A stretch of 64,000 nucleotides of DNA from Carettochelys insculpta. Its lineage: Eukaryota; Chordata; Testudines; Carettochelyidae. The stretch spans positions 101,069,001 through 101,133,000 of the forward strand of contig NC_134142.1 in the NCBI RefSeq assembly GCF_033958435.1. Direction: 5' to 3'. Under the pieces are notes generated by a model. It had not been told where the DNA came from. It was given only the letters and a program-made list of their open reading frames with translations, and did not search any database. Shown here piece after piece: positions 59,451-64,000 of the stretch. Both the position numbers and the translations under genes were made by a program. Each line of letters opens with the position of its first letter. The first letter of the stretch is position 1.

Positions 59451-60454
59451 ATCACAGTCTTTTCATGCTCCAGACTTCAGCTCATTACCCTAGTATCTTT
59501 GTTTGATCCATTTATGTAGCAATCAGTTAATGGACAGGATACCATGATCTCATACTTCATACTGCTACAATGTTTGTGAAGAACTTTGAAATACAAATAT
59601 TAGTATCAGCTAATCACTTTTTAAAATTCATAAAGGGAGAAAAATACACTAATGATGAAAAATTATGGTCCTTCCACTAAGATCACTATCCAACTCTCCC
59701 TAAGTGTCTCTGCTACGCACGTGCACCTTTCATCTTCTCCGAAGTGCTTCCCACACCAAAAAACATATGTTTTCTAAAAGAATATTATTATGAAGGGAAT
59801 CTGGAATAATTTAAAAAACACCTGTACAAACCTGCAAGGAAGTATTCTCGATTAGCCGGGAGATCCCAGAGCATGTCTGCTGATATGCAACAATGTAAAG
59901 GGATAAGTGGTATGCAAAGAGCTCCATTGTAAAAGAATCCCCTCTTTGTGCAGATTAAGATTTTGCACTTACATCCCTAGTTCTATTCCTCCTGCACTCA
60001 AAATCGCTCCAAGAGCCTGAACCCCTCCTTCCACCCAAAGTCCCTCTCAGAGCCTTACGCAGGTGGAGGGGGTGGAAAGTTTGAGTGGGGGATGGAAACA
60101 GGCTTTGGCCATTCTAGGTACCATCAACATTTTTGCAAACTTGCTGCCCTTGCTCCCACTCATCTTACTATTTCTTTTCAATGGGTCTGGTAACACCTTG
60201 GTCTTCACTACTGGTGAACTCCAGCTACAAACAATTTCTACTAATCTATCAAAGAAAAAAACAGTACAAAAAGATTATGTTTGTGAGGAGGGACATTGTT
60301 AACTTTTATTTTCAAAGTACATACAGATTTATTTGAAAATTAGGATGTGAGCCCTAATGGCAAACTTCAGGTCAGAATTTCTCTCTCCTTCAGTCTATGT
60401 GTAATGCACATATTAGCATGTAAGGCAATGCCCAAGGTGACAATTCATGTAGTT
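59451..60454. other. DNA with nothing recognised
   Basis: No gene or clear repeat. Confidence 0.4.
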
Positions 60455-60645
60455 TGTTTACAGCCACCATTCCTGGCTCTCAGTGTTCTGTGCTGGTATT
60501 TAGCTCTAATTTACCCCTAAATGTCTTCTAAGAGCCCAGTAAGCAGTGGAAGTGTTGGTAATGCTACTAAACAACCTTGACCTCTCACAGTTCAGCAAAC
60601 TGTCCTGTTCAGGTCCTAAGGGTGCTATATTAGAGAGGCTCCACC
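60455..60645 (-). repeat. TACAGGTTGAACC-type repeat, antisense
   Basis: The minus strand reads GAGGTCAAGGTTGTTTAGTA, GCAT, ACTGCTTACTGGGCTCTTAG followed by AAGACATTTAGGGGTAAATT, and ends ACAGCACAGAACAC-like. These blocks are in the same order as 24042-24372. Confidence 0.75.
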
Positions 60646-61256
60646 AGTACATATTTTCTTGACTTCAAGTCCTCCTGTGCCTCCTGCTTCAAAGTCCTAA
60701 TCTCGTAAGAACTACATAATTTGGGATACAGGAACAACTATCCTCTGTCATGAATTGGTAAAGCCCTTGTGATTTCAGTGCTACCAACTTTTAACAAAAG
60801 TTCTCATGTTTTACAAAAGACATTATTAGTATTTTTGATGGGATATTTGACCAATACACACCCAACTTTGGAAGTACCAGAACTCTCCAGACCCAGCTCA
60901 GCAGTGTAGAAAGAGAGATGTGGCAAGGTAACATGGGCTTCTCATTTTTCAATATTAACCCCCTCATTTACCCAGAAAACTATTCTATTAATTTTTGCAC
61001 CATTTTTTATCCAGTTTTAATTGTTTTGTTCCAAACTGATAAATTTCTTGGAAATTTTACACAAAATAATAAACTGAAAACAAAGAACTTTGTACATTGA
61101 CTGACAACAGTCATTGCCAGTACATTACACTTAATACTCAATTCTGATGATTTGCTCTTCTGGTAACTGAATGGCTATGATGAGCACATTCAAGGTCACA
61201 CACATAAAGTCAAATGGTGTAAGCTTGCACTGGGGTGGTGCAGAACAGCACTAGCC

Positions 61257-61395
61257 AGGGATGCTGGAATAATTTTTGGAGTGAGGGAGCCAAGAGCTGT
61301 TGAACACAATTGGAAACCCTTTATACAATGGAAACCACTTAAAGACATCAGGGTGCCACAGCACTCTCCATCCTCTTAGTTCCAGTACCTATGGC
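61257..61395 (+). repeat. Interspersed repeat shared with 28453-28592
   Basis: GATGCTGGAATAATTTTTGG, AGCTGTTGAAC, CAATGGAAACCACTTAAAGA and TTCCAGTACCTA in the same order as the 28.4-kb copy. Confidence 0.75.
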
Positions 61396-64000
61396 ACCAC
61401 TCAGAGACAGCTCCAGGAGACATTCTTCTACTCAGAACCCCTGGTACAACCTCACTCATCCTCAAGCTTTGACTCTGTTTCTTCCTCCACTCCCTGAAAT
61501 GTGACTCGCACTTTTGAGGATCTAGAAAGGACCCATCTATGTGCTCCCCTGAGCACAACAACCAACTGCACTTAGTTCTTACATAGGTGTTGTGGGAGTC
61601 ACAATGGGGAAGCATGACATATTCGTGTCTGCCAGTAGAGTACGTTGACTGTCCAACACCTTATATATTTGCTGAGGTGGGTAGAACTTTTGAAAACACA
61701 TAGCCTTGGTCTAACTGCTCCCAATGAAACTAAAATGAGCTTACTCCTTGATTTGAATGAGCACAGAGACATACCAATAACAAGTGCTTTTGAAAATTGC
61801 ATCCATAATGGGCAAAAACCAAGGTAAGTATATATAAATAAACCATTAATCCTGAGGTCCCTACTCAGTCAAGACTATCACTGACTTCAGAGGAGTTTCA
61901 CTCCTGAGTGGTTTACCTTGTATGCATGGGGACAAGGCTGCGTCATACTAACTAATGTGCTTTCTCCCATTCACATTAGGTCTTCCCGTACATCAGATAA
62001 TCTCTTTCCGCACTCTCTCTGGACATGGAGGCTCCACTTCTTACCTGAGCCAACTGCTAAATACCCAAATTTGAATACTTATTCAGCTTCAGGCTTTGGC
62101 CCTTGGTCATCCTGTGACTTCGGTAAACATTAAGGCTGACTTATTTGATCATCCACTACTAAATCAAAGCTTCCCTCTCCAGTAAATCAGTCTTCTATTA
62201 GACACTATCAGATTTATATTATCTTGGAAATAACACAGGACTGTTTTTCCACTATATCTTCTCTACAAAGAGAGACGGTAACGTCTGCGGTGTTTGAAGA
62301 ATGTCAGGAAAGACCCCTTAAAACAAAACCTATGTTTGTAAGTTCCAGCCAATGAAAAATGGCAGAGACAGGCAAATTCAGTGTTTCTCTGCCAGTTGTC
62401 AGCCTGGCTCTGAAGAGGATAGATGAAAATGAGGGTGAAAGAAGGTCCAAATGAAATATTTAAGCAAATGCTTTCTCATGTGATTTGGTGCAAATAAGAC
62501 TTTTCATCATCATCATCATCATCATCATCAAGCAACCTTTTAGTGGTCTTACCATTTATGTATATAAGTAATTAAAGCCAAGACAAATATTTATTTGTTC
62601 TCAATGCACATACCTCTTTGTGGGGCACAGTTGCCAGCCTCCAGTCACACAACTTTTAGCTGCAACATTATCAGCTCTTGCACAGTAAGAAGCATAAGGA
62701 TAAATCAGTGCTTGGATGGAAGACTTACAGTGAAATCAAAATCCTGTGGAAAAGATTATGTAGAATAATGTAGTACATATAAGGAGACCCTAATGAGATG
62801 GGAAGTTGATAAAAGTCCCTCTATTGGTAGGCATTTATCAGGACTGGGACAGAAAAGGACCAGGAAAAAAATCAAGACAGTTCAATAAGCCCTAGGTAAA
62901 AACCACATATTCTATTTTCATTTCCTATTGTGTAATTATTACATATTGCATTGTTTTTCTTATACTGTTTTGTATCTGTAAACCCAGAAAAGTAGAAAAG
63001 AAGATTTCAGCAAGTTCATGTTCCATTCTCAATCAAGAGAGCAAGGCCCTAAGATGTCTGAAGGGGAAGTCAGCTCTTCCATTGGTTCTAATGCCAGAAA
63101 GGGAGACAAGACAAACCTCCCAATTTTAGAGGGTGCATAAAATGTTCAGCCCACAAAGAGCACTATTTCACATCTGCTTGTTTTGGCTGTGTTTGAGGCC
63201 AGCTTTCACCTGCTAATGGACACGGTTTCTAATCAAGAAGTTCTCCACAGAATGACAGTGAATATCAGAATGCTCTACAGGAATTGCTATAGGCTAGTAC
63301 TCGACAAGTCTTTTGGCAATACCACTAGTTGTCCAGTCCATTCATATATTTATGGGTTTTCTTGGTTGTATTGTTAATGTACACAGTGCAATATCCCATG
63401 TCTGCATCGGAAGGGAAATACATTAGCCCCAGATTAAATAGGTCCCTGTTCCCAAGGTAAACCAGCAGAAGCTTGTTTAGAACTGGCAGGATCTTACCAG
63501 AATTAATGAGGGAAAACTTAAAGTACCTAGAAGGTTTCTGGAGGTGAGTGGGTCAGACTAATCAGAATGTCTAGGGCCAAGGGCTCGTCTCCTGGTAGCT
63601 CAGTGTGCACAAGGAGTTGAAGACAGGTGGTGTGGTGGAGGATCTGGGAGAAGAAAGCACACATAGGTACCAGAAAGAACAACCTGCAGGTAAGGAAGGT
63701 GCTGGAGAAAGTGGTCCAGGAAATTGTAGCTGGCACAAAGCTGTTATTGGAGACATTTGAAGGCAGCTGCTTTCACAGGGTCTTTGGGCTGGAGCCTGGA
63801 GAAGACAGAGTGCTTGGGTTCCATCCACCACTCTCTCCTCAATACAGTATGGAAACAGGACTAGTTTTGGTAAAGTAGTTTGTCCTGCCCTGTACCACTT
63901 GGAGGGGCCATAGAGACTCACCAAGAATGAGAAGAAGCTTTGTCACACGGAATACCTGTTGCTATCCATCCTGTATACAGGACCCCAGCCTCCAGGGCTA
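61396..64000. other. DNA with nothing recognised
   Basis: Only the (CAT)n run at 62505-62530 stands out. Frames at 63527-63924 (both strands) lack any known domain. Confidence 0.4.
62505..62530. repeat. (CAT)n microsatellite
   Basis: About nine CAT units, uninterrupted. Confidence 0.97.

Noticed and set aside
1..64000. CRISPR arrays, operons, phage or plasmid modules, tRNA and rRNA genes
   Set aside because: Nothing of the kind was seen. The only tRNA-like sequence is the B-box region of MIR-type SINEs.

Overview
The window is vertebrate nuclear DNA, most likely from a turtle. The repeats support this: a CR1 tail, MIR-like SINEs, Penelope-like element (PLE) tails, a hAT element, and a dense family of fold-back PIF/Harbinger-type elements ending in GGCTGTGTCTACAC-like repeats. 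A crocodilian or other reptile cannot be excluded. There is no operon, CRISPR array or phage module. Only one host coding exon could be recognised.

That exon is the first coding exon of NAV2 (neuron navigator 2), on the minus strand at 32285-32028. It encodes 86 residues from MPAILVASK to GFDTQ and ends at a CAG|GTTAGA splice donor. If the assignment is right, positions 1-32027 are the start of a large NAV2 first intron. Positions above about 32290 are the 5' UTR, promoter and upstream DNA. The CH-domain exons expected next were not found. The first 430 nt or so of the intron, read on the transcribed strand, is a long G/U-rich, C-poor tract that starts at the donor.

Layout. 1-12.6 kb: intronic DNA with four fold-back MITEs, a GC-rich degenerate minisatellite, MIR-like fragments and a PLE fold-back insertion (11.2 kb). 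12.7-14.2 kb: probable solo LTR of an endogenous retrovirus-like element. 15.0-19.9 kb: a decayed Harbinger element with a Myb/SANT-like gene and a convergent DDE transposase, and a near-perfect 436-bp palindromic MITE nested inside it. 22-30 kb: TACAGGTTGAACC-type repeats, three more MITEs, a CR1 tail, MIR copies and a hAT element with a TCTAGA-type 8-bp target duplication. 31.6-32.4 kb: the NAV2 exon with its flanks. 36.4 kb: a second PLE fold-back with a perfect 13-bp target duplication. 41.5-42.0 kb: LINE reverse-transcriptase tail. 47.1-47.7 kb: 3' end of a PLE with a GIY-YIG endonuclease remnant. 48.7-53.2 kb: further MITEs and repeats. 56.3-59.5 kb: a second decayed Harbinger element, again with convergent transposase and Myb-like genes. 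59.5-64 kb: repeats and unassigned DNA.

The two Harbinger copies explain the many small fold-back elements: the terminal bases are shared, and one MITE still carries what looks like a transposase start region. All transposon genes seen here are broken. The PLE tails carry a hammerhead-ribozyme-like core, and two of them form fold-back units with long target duplications.
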